64,000 nucleotides of DNA, taken from contig CAVCMG010000004.1 in the NCBI GenBank assembly GCA_963603285.1, positions 42,657 to 106,656 on the forward strand, written 5' to 3'. Source of the stretch: UBA11957 sp963603285 (lineage in GTDB: Bacteria; Bacillota; Clostridia; Lachnospirales; Lachnospiraceae). Position numbers and translations under genes: made by a program. Of this stretch, positions 8,451-17,159 are shown piece by piece (position 1 is the stretch's first letter; each line of letters starts with the position of its first letter). Below the pieces are notes generated by a model. It saw only the letters and a program-made list of their open reading frames with translations, made no database searches and was not told the DNA's origin.

Positions 8451-9320
8451 TTAACAATTCACATGATAATACTTTTCTACAAAGCTGATAAAATCCATGA
8501 TACTTTCTTTTTGCATACAGCCATCATTGATCATCATCCAGACATTACGGCTGACGACCTCGCCGTTACTGTCATACACCGGTAATTTCTGCAGCCTTGT
8601 CTCGTCTACTTTCCACCCGGCACCAAATACAAAGGTAACCCCCAGCCCCTGCTCAACCATTTCAATGGCTATATCTGCATAAGGCACTTTATGTGTACTC
8701 TGTGGCAATACGCCAAAATGGCTCTGCCACCACTGATTGACCATCAGCTTGACCACCGAATTAAAACAAGATTCGATCAGTGGCTGTTCCTCGATTTCTT
8801 CAAACTTCATTCCCTTTGGCGTGACCATGTACATCTGTTCTGCCAGAAGACATACCTTTTCCCCGATAAAAGGATATTCCCCGCAGACGATCCCGATGTC
8901 GATCGTCCGGCTGGTCAGCTGCTGTATGATCGTATCGCTGTTATTAGGGACAAACCGAAATTCCAGATCATCAGCGGTCATCTGATAGTGCTTCAGAAGC
9001 TGTGGCAGATGGATCCGGGAAAAGGAATTGGGAACCCCCACCCGAAGCAGCGTTTTTGTGCTCTTGCTGTCTGCAAAATGTTCCTCGATCTCCCGCATAA
9101 AATCTGTGATGATCCTTGCTTTTTTTACCAGATAGGTCCCGTTTTCCGTAAAACAGACGCCCTGACTGCTCCGTTTGACGATTTCAACACCCCACTCTGT
9201 CTCCATCGCCCTCACCCTTTTTGTCAGTGCCGACTGTGTCATATACAGCACATCTGCCGCCTTCGTCATACTGCAGGTATCATACAGGACTGTCAGTATC
9301 TTCCAGTCTGTGTTTTTCAT
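8451..9320 (-). CDS. LysR-family regulator 1
   Basis: 289 residues. The N-terminal winged helix (MTKAADVLYMTQSALTKRV, residues 18-36) and the C-terminal co-inducer-binding domain are complete. Its start overlaps the end of the upstream LysR gene by 41 nt, and the two proteins are clearly paralogous over their whole length. It sits between the aconitase-icd unit and the lactonase-citDEF unit, so it probably responds to citrate or a related acid (inference). Strong tandem terminators follow. Confidence 0.88.
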   Translation of the reverse strand: MKNTDWKILTVLYDTCSMTKAADVLYMTQSALTKRVRAMETEWGVEIVKRSSQGVCFTENGTYLVKKARIITDFMREIEEHFADSKSTKTLLRVGVPNSFSRIHLPQLLKHYQMTADDLEFRFVPNNSDTIIQQLTSRTIDIGIVCGEYPFIGEKVCLLAEQMYMVTPKGMKFEEIEEQPLIESCFNSVVKLMVNQWWQSHFGVLPQSTHKVPYADIAIEMVEQGLGVTFVFGAGWKVDETRLQKLPVYDSNGEVVSRNVWMMINDGCMQKESIMDFISFVEKYYHVNC

Positions 9321-10194
9321 CGCATACCCTCTCTTTTATACCCTGTTCAATGTAGGTAACAAACTCTTCAAGCATAGGGGATATTCTTTTGTTTTTTGAA
9401 TAGATAAACCATGTATTCCGTGTGACCGGTTCTCCGTTTCCGTAAGAGATCGGTGTCAGGCTGAGTCCATAGGTATTTTCAAAAGAAGCCGGAAGAAAAC
9501 AGACCGTATAGCCAAGCCCTTTGGCAATCAGCTGCCATGCCACATCGACATAGCCGACCACCATACCGGCCGGAAGACCCGTTCCCAGAACATCTTCCCA
9601 CCAGCTGTTTAAAATCTCCTTTGTCCTGTCATTTGTACGATAGGCTATGTACTGCATATCCTGTAATGCCGCAAGATCTGTCGGTTCTTTTGTCACCAGA
9701 TACGCACGGTCTTTACCAAAACAGGTACGGTTTACGCTGCCCTCATAATCTCCGCGGATAAAACCCACATCGATCGACTCATCCAACATCCGCCGAAACA
9801 GGATATCACTCTGTTCATTAATAATATTAAACTGAATATGCGGATGGGAAGCCCTGTAGGCCAGCAAAAGATCCGAAAGGACAAACTTACTGAACGTATA
9901 GGAAGAACCTATGATGATCTCTCCCTCTCCGCTTTCCTGCATACCGCGGATCGTTGCCTTTGTTTTTTCCAGAAAATCCAGATATTCCCTCGCCTGTTTT
10001 GCCAGATACTCTCCCTCTTTTGTAAAGCTTAACCCCTTTGGCGTACGGTCAACGATCGTTACAGCAAATTCTTCTTCCATATGCTGCAGCCTTTTGGTCA
10101 AAGATGGCTGTGTCATATACAAAAGATTGGCCACTTTGGTCATATTCGGATTTTTATGCAGTTCATCCAGGATGATCCAGTCAGAGTCTTTCAT
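9280..10194 (-). CDS. LysR-family regulator 2
   Basis: 304 residues with helix-turn-helix MTKVANLLYMTQPSLTKRL at 18-36, nearly the same as in the downstream LysR protein, and a full effector domain. The last about 15 residues (DEKHRLEDTDSPV) are encoded inside the start of the next gene. Start at 10194 has an AGGAGG upstream. The leader contains an imperfect dyad (ATGATACTATAGAAT on the minus strand, near 10244-10258) that matches only part of the operator seen at the neighbouring operons, so autoregulation is possible but weakly supported. Confidence 0.88.
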   Translation of the reverse strand: MKDSDWIILDELHKNPNMTKVANLLYMTQPSLTKRLQHMEEEFAVTIVDRTPKGLSFTKEGEYLAKQAREYLDFLEKTKATIRGMQESGEGEIIIGSSYTFSKFVLSDLLLAYRASHPHIQFNIINEQSDILFRRMLDESIDVGFIRGDYEGSVNRTCFGKDRAYLVTKEPTDLAALQDMQYIAYRTNDRTKEILNSWWEDVLGTGLPAGMVVGYVDVAWQLIAKGLGYTVCFLPASFENTYGLSLTPISYGNGEPVTRNTWFIYSKNKRISPMLEEFVTYIEQGIKERVCDEKHRLEDTDSPV

Positions 10195-10274
10195 GCCGGT
10201 GCCTCCTCGTTTTCTCTTGCTTTCTGATACTGAACATATACTTTATTCTATAGTATCATATCTTCCGGCAGTGC

Positions 10275-10302
10275 AAAAGCGGAACTTCTCACAAAGTTCC
10301 GC
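10275..10302 (-). terminator. Terminator of the aconitase-isocitrate dehydrogenase operon
   Basis: Arms GCGGAACTT (10279-10287) and AAGTTCCGC (10294-10302), followed on the minus strand by TTTTG. It lies 87 nt after the icd stop. Between the two is another imperfect hairpin (TATCTG at 10338-10343 pairing with CAGATA at 10369-10374, plus inner GGTT/AACC). Confidence 0.7.
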
Positions 10303-10388
10303 CATTGCTTTGTTGCAATTGATGGTTCTATAATCAGTATCTGCGGTTGTTTTGGAGGAGTAACCTCACAGATACGGACTACCGGGCT

Positions 10389-11561
10389 TTACTGCAGCTT
10401 TTGCATGGTTTCCAGAAGATACTCTGTAAATTCTGCAGCTGTAGCGTGTGCAGGATCGGCATCCACGACAAGTTTCTTTTCCGTCTCCGTGCAGATTTCC
10501 ATAGCTTTGTCAAGCAGCGCATTACGGTCTGCATATCCGATATGGATCAGCATCTGGCCGACTGCCCGGATCAGGCTGCTGGGATTGGCATAATCGCCAA
10601 GCCCCTGGCTCATCAGTGCCGGTGCTGTACCGTGGATTGCCTCGAACAGCGCATACTGGTTGCCGATATTGGATGAGCAGGCATTTCCCAGCCCACCGGC
10701 ATGTTCAGCAGCCACATCTGTCACGATATCACCGTACAGATTTGGAAGCACGACAACCTCGATTCCCTGATTAAATTTCGGATCCAGCATCTTGGCACAC
10801 ATGGCATCCACCAGTCTCTCCTGAATCTCGATCTCCGGATACTCTTCGCCGACTTTTCTGACTGCCTTGATAAAATTACCATCTACCAGTTTGACAATAT
10901 TGGCTTTTGTAATGATCGTTACATTCTTTTTGCCATTCTTTCTCGCAAACTCAAACGCTGCTCTGGCAATCCGCTCACTCCCCTGCTTTGTCTGTACTTT
11001 AAAATCCACGGCAAGATCCTCATTGACCTGAATACCTTTATCCCCCCAGATATATTCACCTTCAATATTTTCTCTGAAAAACGTCCAGTCAATATCATGT
11101 TCTTTGATCCGGATCGGGCGTACGGCTGCAAACAATTCCAGTTCCCGCCGCAGCAGACTGTTTGCACTGACAAGATTTGGCAGACCGTCTCCGGCTCTCG
11201 GTGTTGTCATCGGGCCTTTCAAAAGTACATCGCAGGCTTTGATTTCCGGCAGGATATCGGCGGGCAGGCTCTCCATCTTTGCCACACGGTTTTCAATCGT
11301 CATACCTTCAATATGGCGGATTTTCAGCCTGCCGGAAGCGATTTCATCCTTCATCAGAAACTCCAGCACCCGCAGAGCCTGTTTCATCAGAATCGGTCCG
11401 ACACCGTCTCCCGGAAGTACCCCCACAACAATCTCGTCCTTTTTGGAAATATCCACGGCTTTTGCCGACGCTTTCATCCGCTTTATACGCACATCTTCCT
11501 GTTGGATCAGTGCTGCAAATTTATTTCTGGCATTCTCTATATCTGTCGCACAAATACTCAT
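10389..11561 (-). CDS. icd: Isocitrate/isopropylmalate-family dehydrogenase, probable isocitrate dehydrogenase
   Basis: 390 residues of the beta-decarboxylating dehydrogenase family. The motif NLYGDIVTDVAAEHAGGLG near residues 270-290 is the family signature with the Mg2+ and substrate aspartates; VLPGDGVGP at 49-57 is the N-terminal signature. It starts 4 nt after the aconitase stop, with its SD (CAGGAG) inside that gene, so isocitrate is the natural substrate: isocitrate to 2-oxoglutarate plus CO2. An N-terminal extension of about 45 residues precedes the core. I cannot decide NAD or NADP from the sequence alone. Confidence 0.82.
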   Translation of the reverse strand: MSICATDIENARNKFAALIQQEDVRIKRMKASAKAVDISKKDEIVVGVLPGDGVGPILMKQALRVLEFLMKDEIASGRLKIRHIEGMTIENRVAKMESLPADILPEIKACDVLLKGPMTTPRAGDGLPNLVSANSLLRRELELFAAVRPIRIKEHDIDWTFFRENIEGEYIWGDKGIQVNEDLAVDFKVQTKQGSERIARAAFEFARKNGKKNVTIITKANIVKLVDGNFIKAVRKVGEEYPEIEIQERLVDAMCAKMLDPKFNQGIEVVVLPNLYGDIVTDVAAEHAGGLGNACSSNIGNQYALFEAIHGTAPALMSQGLGDYANPSSLIRAVGQMLIHIGYADRNALLDKAMEICTETEKKLVVDADPAHATAAEFTEYLLETMQKLQ

Positions 11562-11565
11562 ATGA

Positions 11566-13527
11566 TCACTCCTGTTCTTCCAGCTGCTTTTTCAGATATC
11601 TGAGCTGGCCACCACATAAAACAACTTCCACTTCATTATCGGAAAGATCCAGTTTCACCTCAAAAGAAAATCCTTTCGTTACATCAGTCACTGTCACTGT
11701 CCGGGTTGGAATCTGTTCTAACAGATGTTCGATCTTCAGGGTATCCAGAAGATCGATTCTGTCATAATCCGCCGGTTCTGCAAACAGCATGGGAATGATA
11801 CCGTGGTTGACAAGGTTTCCTTTATGGATACGGGCAATGCTCTTTGCAATCACACATTTTACACCAAGATACATCGGATTGATGGCTGCATGTTCGCGGG
11901 ATGAGCCCTGGCCATAATTCTCACCACCAATAATGATACTCTTTCCCAGCTCCTTTGCCCTAGCAGCAAAGTCCGGTGCATATCTGAGATAGCAGTACTG
12001 GCTCATCAGTGGAATGTTCGAACGCATACTGGAAAATTCGGCGCTGGCCGGTGTGATATCATCGGTGGAAATATTGTCTCCGCCTTTCAGGCTGACCGGT
12101 ACTTCCAGCGTTTCCTGAGGAGCTTCCGGTACCGGAAGAAATTTGATATTCGGTCCCTTGACAATTTCAACCTTTTTTGCCTCCTCTTCCGGCAGCGGAA
12201 AGATCAGCATATTATCATTGACGATATACTGCTCCGGTTCATGGATATCTGCCAGTTTTACAATATCCTTTCCCATGATCTCCTCTGCAGTGGCAAATGT
12301 ACCTTTGATGGCTGTTGCCGCAGCACTTTCCGGACTGACCAGATAAATCTTTGCATTCGGATTACCTGCACGGCCTTTGAAGTTCCGGTTCGACGTACGC
12401 ACAGCAATACCTTCTGTAGCCGGAGTCTGTCCAATTGCACAACATGGTCCGCAGGATACCTCCAGCATACGCACACCGGCCTCCAGCAGATCATTGATAT
12501 ATCCGTCTCTCAGCAATTCCTGATAGGTCTGGCGGGATGCCACAGCACAGGTACAGCTGACATTATCATTTACCTTATGTCCTTTGAATACCGTCGCTGC
12601 TTTTGCCACATCTGCGTAACTCGTATTGGTACAGCTGCCTATAAATACCTGCTGCACCGGCAGTTTTTCCACTTCATCCATCTTTTTGACATTATCCGGC
12701 TGATGTGGACAGGCCACCATAGGTACCAGTGTGTCAAGGTCGATCTCAATCACATCATCATACTCGGCATCTGCATCCGGTAAGATTTCTCTGTAGTCCT
12801 GCTCTCTTCCCTGTGCTTTCAGAAATTTTCTGACCTGTTCATCTGCGGGAAAAATCGAAGTTGTCGCACCAAGCTCTGCCCCCATGTTGGTGATCGTTGC
12901 TCTCTGGGGAACCTCCAGTGCAGCCGCACCTTCACCGGTATATTCGTATACATTGCCAAGGCCTCCCTTAATGGATATACGGCGCAGCATTTCCAGGATG
13001 ATTTCTTTCGTGTTTACGCCCGGTTTCAGATGTCCGTTCAGCTTTACATTGATAATCCGTGGCATTTTCAGACGCATCGGCACACCGGTCATGGCCGTTG
13101 CCACATCCATACCGCCAACTCCTATGCAAAGCATACCAATGGAGCCGCCGTGTGGTGTATGACTGTCCCCACCCATGCTGATCTTGCCCGGTATACCAAA
13201 ACGGGCTACATGTACAGTATGACAGATACCATTTCCCGGACGGGACACATGGACACCAAAGCGTTTTGCTGCTGACTGCAGATAGATGTGGTCATCCGGT
13301 GTTTTGTGATCGACATATAACAGATTGTGATCCAGATAGCTGACACTGCACTCTGTACGGATGCGGTCAAGCCCGATTGCCTCAAAGGCCAGATACGTCA
13401 TAACCGCATTGATATCATGTGTCAGTGTCTGATCGACTTTGATAAAAACTTCCTCTCCCGGAATCATGCTTCCCTTTACATAGTGCGATTCCAGGATCTT
13501 TCTGGTGATAGATTTTCCCAAATTCAT
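11566..13527 (-). CDS. acn: Aconitate hydratase
   Basis: 653 residues, the shorter single-chain aconitase with the swivel domain fused at the C-terminus. GDSHTPHG at 120-127, Cys299 in GSCTNTS, and Cys359/Cys362 in CGPCCA are the [4Fe-4S] and active-site signatures; GENYGQGSSREHAA near 545-560 is the swivel arginine loop. Interconverts citrate and isocitrate for the isocitrate dehydrogenase encoded directly downstream. AAAGGAGG precedes the ATG. No citrate synthase gene lies nearby, so citrate may come from outside the cell or from another locus. Confidence 0.93.
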   Translation of the reverse strand: MNLGKSITRKILESHYVKGSMIPGEEVFIKVDQTLTHDINAVMTYLAFEAIGLDRIRTECSVSYLDHNLLYVDHKTPDDHIYLQSAAKRFGVHVSRPGNGICHTVHVARFGIPGKISMGGDSHTPHGGSIGMLCIGVGGMDVATAMTGVPMRLKMPRIINVKLNGHLKPGVNTKEIILEMLRRISIKGGLGNVYEYTGEGAAALEVPQRATITNMGAELGATTSIFPADEQVRKFLKAQGREQDYREILPDADAEYDDVIEIDLDTLVPMVACPHQPDNVKKMDEVEKLPVQQVFIGSCTNTSYADVAKAATVFKGHKVNDNVSCTCAVASRQTYQELLRDGYINDLLEAGVRMLEVSCGPCCAIGQTPATEGIAVRTSNRNFKGRAGNPNAKIYLVSPESAAATAIKGTFATAEEIMGKDIVKLADIHEPEQYIVNDNMLIFPLPEEEAKKVEIVKGPNIKFLPVPEAPQETLEVPVSLKGGDNISTDDITPASAEFSSMRSNIPLMSQYCYLRYAPDFAARAKELGKSIIIGGENYGQGSSREHAAINPMYLGVKCVIAKSIARIHKGNLVNHGIIPMLFAEPADYDRIDLLDTLKIEHLLEQIPTRTVTVTDVTKGFSFEVKLDLSDNEVEVVLCGGQLRYLKKQLEEQE

Positions 13528-13600
13528 GTACCTCCTTTTTTTCGATACATAAGCGCTTTGTGTGGTTAATACTGTCGGCTTTTGTCTCTTTTCACTTTGT

Positions 13601-13629
13601 ATTATACGAAGCTTTTTCTTTCACATAAA
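13601..13629 (-). promoter_or_regulatory. Promoter of the aconitase-icd operon
   Basis: Minus-strand consensus TATAAT at 13601-13606 with a weak -35 (TTTATG, 13624-13629) at 17 bp. The inferred start near 13594 leaves a 67-nt leader. The dyad at 13651-13665 is centred about 64 bp upstream, the classic LysR activation position. Confidence 0.65.
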
Positions 13630-13648
13630 ATCGTTTAAATCTATGATG

Positions 13649-14890
13649 TCATTCGCAAATGGAATGTGCGTCAGCGTCTTTTTCCATATACTGCATCATG
13701 GCAAAAGCTGCCTTCTTGGCTCCGGCCACGGCGTCTACTACTGTCTTTGACCCACTGACCACATCCCCGGCTGCAAATACACCGGCCTTTGTTGTCATAT
13801 AATTTTCATCCACGATCAGAAGACCGTTCGTGGCAGCTTCCAGTCCGACGGTTGTTCGAACCAGTTTTTTTCGCGGTCCCTGGCTGATGGAAATGATCAC
13901 AGAATCTGCCGGTATCAGCTCTTCGCCTTCTTCATCCCCCGTAACTTTGTCGTTTTCATCCAGAACAGATGTCTTAAATACAGGTCCTTTGTCCGTGATA
14001 CGCTGAATTTCTTTACAAAAGACCAGTTCTGCACCATCCAGCTGTGCATACGCCGTTTCGTGTGAGCTTGCAGCAATCGCCTTTCCCCGGGCATACAGCG
14101 TCACATGCTTTGCCCCGTTTCGCAAGGCTGTCCTTGCCACATCCATCGCTGCATTTCCCATACCGATGATGGCCACATTTTCTCCCAGATGATATGCCGA
14201 AGGATTGGCAAGATAATCGATACCGAAATGGACATTCCCAAGACTTTCTCCCGGAATTCCCAGATTTTTTGCTTTCCATACGCCTGTCCCGACAAATACG
14301 GTTTTGTATCCATCCCGCAGCAGATCATCAATTTTTAATACGGCGCCGATGATCGTATTTGGACGGATCTTTACGCCAAGCTTTAGCAGAAGATTCTGAT
14401 ACCGTTCCAGTACAGATTTTGGCAGACGAAATTCCGGTATGCCATACTGTGTAATTCCACCGATTTTATCCTTATATTCAAAGATCGTTACATCATATCC
14501 CTGCTTTGCCAGAAGGATCGCAACTGTCATGCCGGCCGGTCCCGAACCGACAACTGCAACCCGTATATTCTTTTTCGGGGCAGTCTCTATCGTCATACGG
14601 TCAAGATAGGTATCCGAGATAAAGCTTTCAATACTGGAAAAATGTACCGGATTGCCCTTCCGGCCCAGTATGCAGTGTCCGGCACATTGTTTTTCATGAT
14701 TACAGACCGTTGCACAGATCACAGACATCGGATTGTTTTCAAACAGCTCTTCTCCGGCCTGCATCACGTTCTTCTCTTTAAACAGTGCAATAATATGCGG
14801 AATGGGCGTATGGATCGGACATCCCTGCTGACACATTGGTTTCTTACAGTTCATACAACGGTTTGCTTCATCAATAATATGTAACGCCAT
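13649..14890 (-). CDS. GltD-like NAD(P)H-dependent flavoprotein oxidoreductase
   Basis: 413 residues, resembling the small subunit of glutamate synthase. Cys12, Cys15, Cys20 and Cys24 (CMNCKKPMCQQGCP) form the N-terminal Fe-S cluster segment; GSGPAG near 113 binds FAD; IIGMGNAAMD is the NAD(P) site; AGDVVSGSKTVVDAV closes the FAD site. No large subunit (GltB) is nearby, so it may be a stand-alone electron-transfer module rather than part of glutamate synthase. It begins 18 nt after the RraA-type gene and its stop overlaps the operator of the aconitase operon. Confidence 0.8.
   Translation of the reverse strand: MALHIIDEANRCMNCKKPMCQQGCPIHTPIPHIIALFKEKNVMQAGEELFENNPMSVICATVCNHEKQCAGHCILGRKGNPVHFSSIESFISDTYLDRMTIETAPKKNIRVAVVGSGPAGMTVAILLAKQGYDVTIFEYKDKIGGITQYGIPEFRLPKSVLERYQNLLLKLGVKIRPNTIIGAVLKIDDLLRDGYKTVFVGTGVWKAKNLGIPGESLGNVHFGIDYLANPSAYHLGENVAIIGMGNAAMDVARTALRNGAKHVTLYARGKAIAASSHETAYAQLDGAELVFCKEIQRITDKGPVFKTSVLDENDKVTGDEEGEELIPADSVIISISQGPRKKLVRTTVGLEAATNGLLIVDENYMTTKAGVFAAGDVVSGSKTVVDAVAGAKKAAFAMMQYMEKDADAHSICE
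13651..13665. promoter_or_regulatory. LysR-type operator upstream of aconitase
   Basis: ATTCGCAAATGGAAT, matching ATTC-N7-GAAT. It overlaps the stop codon of the GltD-like gene by one base, showing that the control region of aconitase reaches into the upstream gene. Confidence 0.55.
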
Positions 14891-14908
14891 ACAACTTCCT
14901 CCTTTACC

Positions 14909-15529
14909 CTATCTCTGCCATATGACACGTGGCAGAATTTCACCGGTCTCTTCCATTTTCCGTATCGTTTCGTTCTCGGCCTTCCGCTTGGCATCTGCTT
15001 TTTGCATCACTGCCGTCACTTCATGGGGCTTTATAACGACAACACCATTGGCATCTCCTATGATAAAATCTCCCGGAGAAATCCTCTGCCCTCCACATTC
15101 TACAGGGACATTCAGCCGTCCTCCTCTGGATTTGTCCGCACTGTTTGGCACTACAGTTCTGGCAAACACAGGGAATTCAGCTTCTTTACAGCCATCTATA
15201 TCCCGAAATGCACCATCAATAATAACACCTGCCAGACCTTTTCTGGCCGCACACAGGCTCCTGTGATCACCCCAGAAAGACGCTTTACAGAATCCTTTGC
15301 CTGCAATGACAAGAATATGACCGGGTTCTGCCTGCAATATGGCATCCGGAATGATTCCACTGCATCCATAGTCTGGCAGCACCGGATAGGCTATACCAAC
15401 AATCTTTTTTTCTGTTACCTGCCTTTTGATACCATAATCCATTGCCGGATTGTAAGCAGAGCCGTCACACAGTTCGGGAGTACTGTATGTTCCAAGTTGC
15501 TCCAACACTTTTTCCACTTTTGTTTCCAT
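14909..15529 (-). CDS. RraA/HMG-aldolase-family protein, possible oxaloacetate decarboxylase
   Basis: 206 residues of the RraA-like family. GVIIDGAFRD with Arg109 and Asp110 is the divalent-metal and oxyanion signature, and GDHRSLCAARKGLAG precedes it as in class II HMG/CHA aldolases. Members cleave 4-hydroxy-4-methyl-2-oxoglutarate or 4-carboxy-4-hydroxy-2-oxoadipate and often decarboxylate oxaloacetate. Near citrate lyase, removing oxaloacetate as pyruvate plus CO2 is a simple role (inference); aldol cleavage of a citrate-like acid is the alternative. First gene of a two-gene unit with the GltD-like flavoprotein. Confidence 0.78.
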   Translation of the reverse strand: METKVEKVLEQLGTYSTPELCDGSAYNPAMDYGIKRQVTEKKIVGIAYPVLPDYGCSGIIPDAILQAEPGHILVIAGKGFCKASFWGDHRSLCAARKGLAGVIIDGAFRDIDGCKEAEFPVFARTVVPNSADKSRGGRLNVPVECGGQRISPGDFIIGDANGVVVIKPHEVTAVMQKADAKRKAENETIRKMEETGEILPRVIWQR

Positions 15530-15584
15530 GCCTTTTCCCTTCTTTTTTTGTTTTCATCATAAAACGGCAGTGTATAAAAATAAA

Positions 15585-15599
15585 ATTCTCTGTTCGAAT
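15585..15599. promoter_or_regulatory. Third ATTC-N7-GAAT dyad, upstream of the RraA-type gene
   Basis: ATTCTCTGTTCGAAT, 56-70 bp before the start codon. A minus-strand TATACA at 15571-15576 would place this dyad over the -35 region, unlike the -65 position at the other two promoters, so the effect here may be repression, or the match may be chance. Confidence 0.4.
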
Positions 15600-15634
15600 C
15601 GTCATATTACTTTTTTTCATATGCACGGCAACAT

Positions 15635-15661
15635 AAAAAGGACCGCCCTTACGGGCAGTCC
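15635..15661 (-). terminator. Terminator of the AgcS symporter gene
   Basis: Arms GGACCGCCC (15640-15648) and GGGCAGTCC (15653-15661) with loop TTAC and one G-U pair, followed on the minus strand by TTTTTATG. It lies 64 nt past the stop of the symporter gene. Confidence 0.8.
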
Positions 15662-15724
15662 CTCTGCTGTTCTGTACAGCTTTATCTGATCTTACAGACC
15701 ATTTTCTTTCACTGTATACATGAT

Positions 15725-17122
15725 TTATTTGCTCTTTGCTGCTTTTCTTGCAAAATAATCGTTGACCAGCTCCTTCACCTTACCGGACAGCAGGAGCAGG
15801 GCGATCAGGTTCGGGATAACCATAAGACCATTGAACGTCTCGGAGATATCCCAGATCACGCCGAGATCTGTCGTAGCGCCGATGATGGCAATGAAGGAAT
15901 ACACGAGCATAAAGCCCTTGTTGACCTTACTGCCAAACAGGTACTCGATACAGCGGGTACCGTAAAGTCCCCAGCCGATCGTTGTCGACAGAGCAAAACA
16001 GCACATAGCCACGGCGGTAACGATTGATACCCAGCCGCCGTATGTAGACGTAAAACCGCTGATCGTCAGCTCTGCACCTGCAGCCTGACCGAAGCCAATA
16101 GATACGCCACTTGTCAGAATAACAAGAGCTGTCAGCGTACAGATAACGATCGTATCCATGAACACCTCAAAGATACCGAAAAAGCCCTGCTGTACCGGCT
16201 CCTTGATATCGGAAGCCGCATGGGCGATGGAGCCTGTACCAAGACCGGCCTCGTTAGAGAAGATACCGCGGGATACACCCTTTTTCATGCTGGTAAACAT
16301 ACTGCCGACCAGACCACCGGTCATAGCCGCCGGATTAAAGGCACAGGTGAAAATCTGGCCAAAAGCCGCCGGAACGCGCTGGTAATTGAGGATCAGGACG
16401 CCAACCGCCAAGATCACATACAGCGCTGCCATAAACGGAACCAGACGCTCCGTTACCGTACCGATACGCTTCAGTCCGCCGACAAGGATCAATGCAACCA
16501 GAAGCGCGATCAGCACACCGATCACCAGATTCACACGGGCAAAATACTCCGGTGGACAGACATTCATATTCTGCAGCACGCTGTCCACTGCAGTGATGAT
16601 CGTATTGACCTGTGTGGCATTACCTGTACCAAATACAGTCAGTACACCCAGTATGGCATAGATTGCCGCCAGGAAATGCCAGTTTTTGGAAAGTCCGTTT
16701 CTGATATAATACATTGGGCCACCAACCCAGTCGCCCTCTTTATTTTTTTCACGATAATAGACAGCCAGTGTGACCTCGGCAAATTTGGTACACATACCGA
16801 GCACTGCGCTGCACCACATCCAGAATACCGCACCCGGTCCGCCGATAGCGATGGCTCCGGCCACACCGGCGATATTTCCTGTGCCCACGGTCGCGGCGAG
16901 AGCCGTACAGACCGCCTGGAACGGTGTAACTGAACCGTCCGAGGCTTCCTTTTTCTTAAACATACGTCCGATGGTGCTCTTCATGGCATAACCGAATTTG
17001 CGGATCTGCAGAAAACGGGTCTTGCAGCTCAGCAAAAGACCTACGCCAATGATACAGATCATCGCCGGAACGCCCCAGACGAAATTGTTGATGATCGAAT
17101 TGATTTTAATAATCTGTTCCAA
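15725..17122 (-). CDS. Sodium:alanine/glycine symporter, AgcS family
   Basis: 465 residues, about 10-11 membrane spans. The segment ALAATVGTGNIAGVAGAI near 70-87 is the AgcS sodium/substrate-binding signature, and SNEAGLGTGSIAHAA later in the chain is the second. Takes up alanine or glycine with Na+. Monocistronic by appearance: terminator follows and the upstream gene ends 37 nt before its start. No glycine riboswitch fits in that gap. Confidence 0.9.
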   Translation of the reverse strand: MEQIIKINSIINNFVWGVPAMICIIGVGLLLSCKTRFLQIRKFGYAMKSTIGRMFKKKEASDGSVTPFQAVCTALAATVGTGNIAGVAGAIAIGGPGAVFWMWCSAVLGMCTKFAEVTLAVYYREKNKEGDWVGGPMYYIRNGLSKNWHFLAAIYAILGVLTVFGTGNATQVNTIITAVDSVLQNMNVCPPEYFARVNLVIGVLIALLVALILVGGLKRIGTVTERLVPFMAALYVILAVGVLILNYQRVPAAFGQIFTCAFNPAAMTGGLVGSMFTSMKKGVSRGIFSNEAGLGTGSIAHAASDIKEPVQQGFFGIFEVFMDTIVICTLTALVILTSGVSIGFGQAAGAELTISGFTSTYGGWVSIVTAVAMCCFALSTTIGWGLYGTRCIEYLFGSKVNKGFMLVYSFIAIIGATTDLGVIWDISETFNGLMVIPNLIALLLLSGKVKELVNDYFARKAAKSK

Positions 17123-17159
17123 TATTTTTCTCTCTTTCGTTCAAGCTTTTACTTCTACT

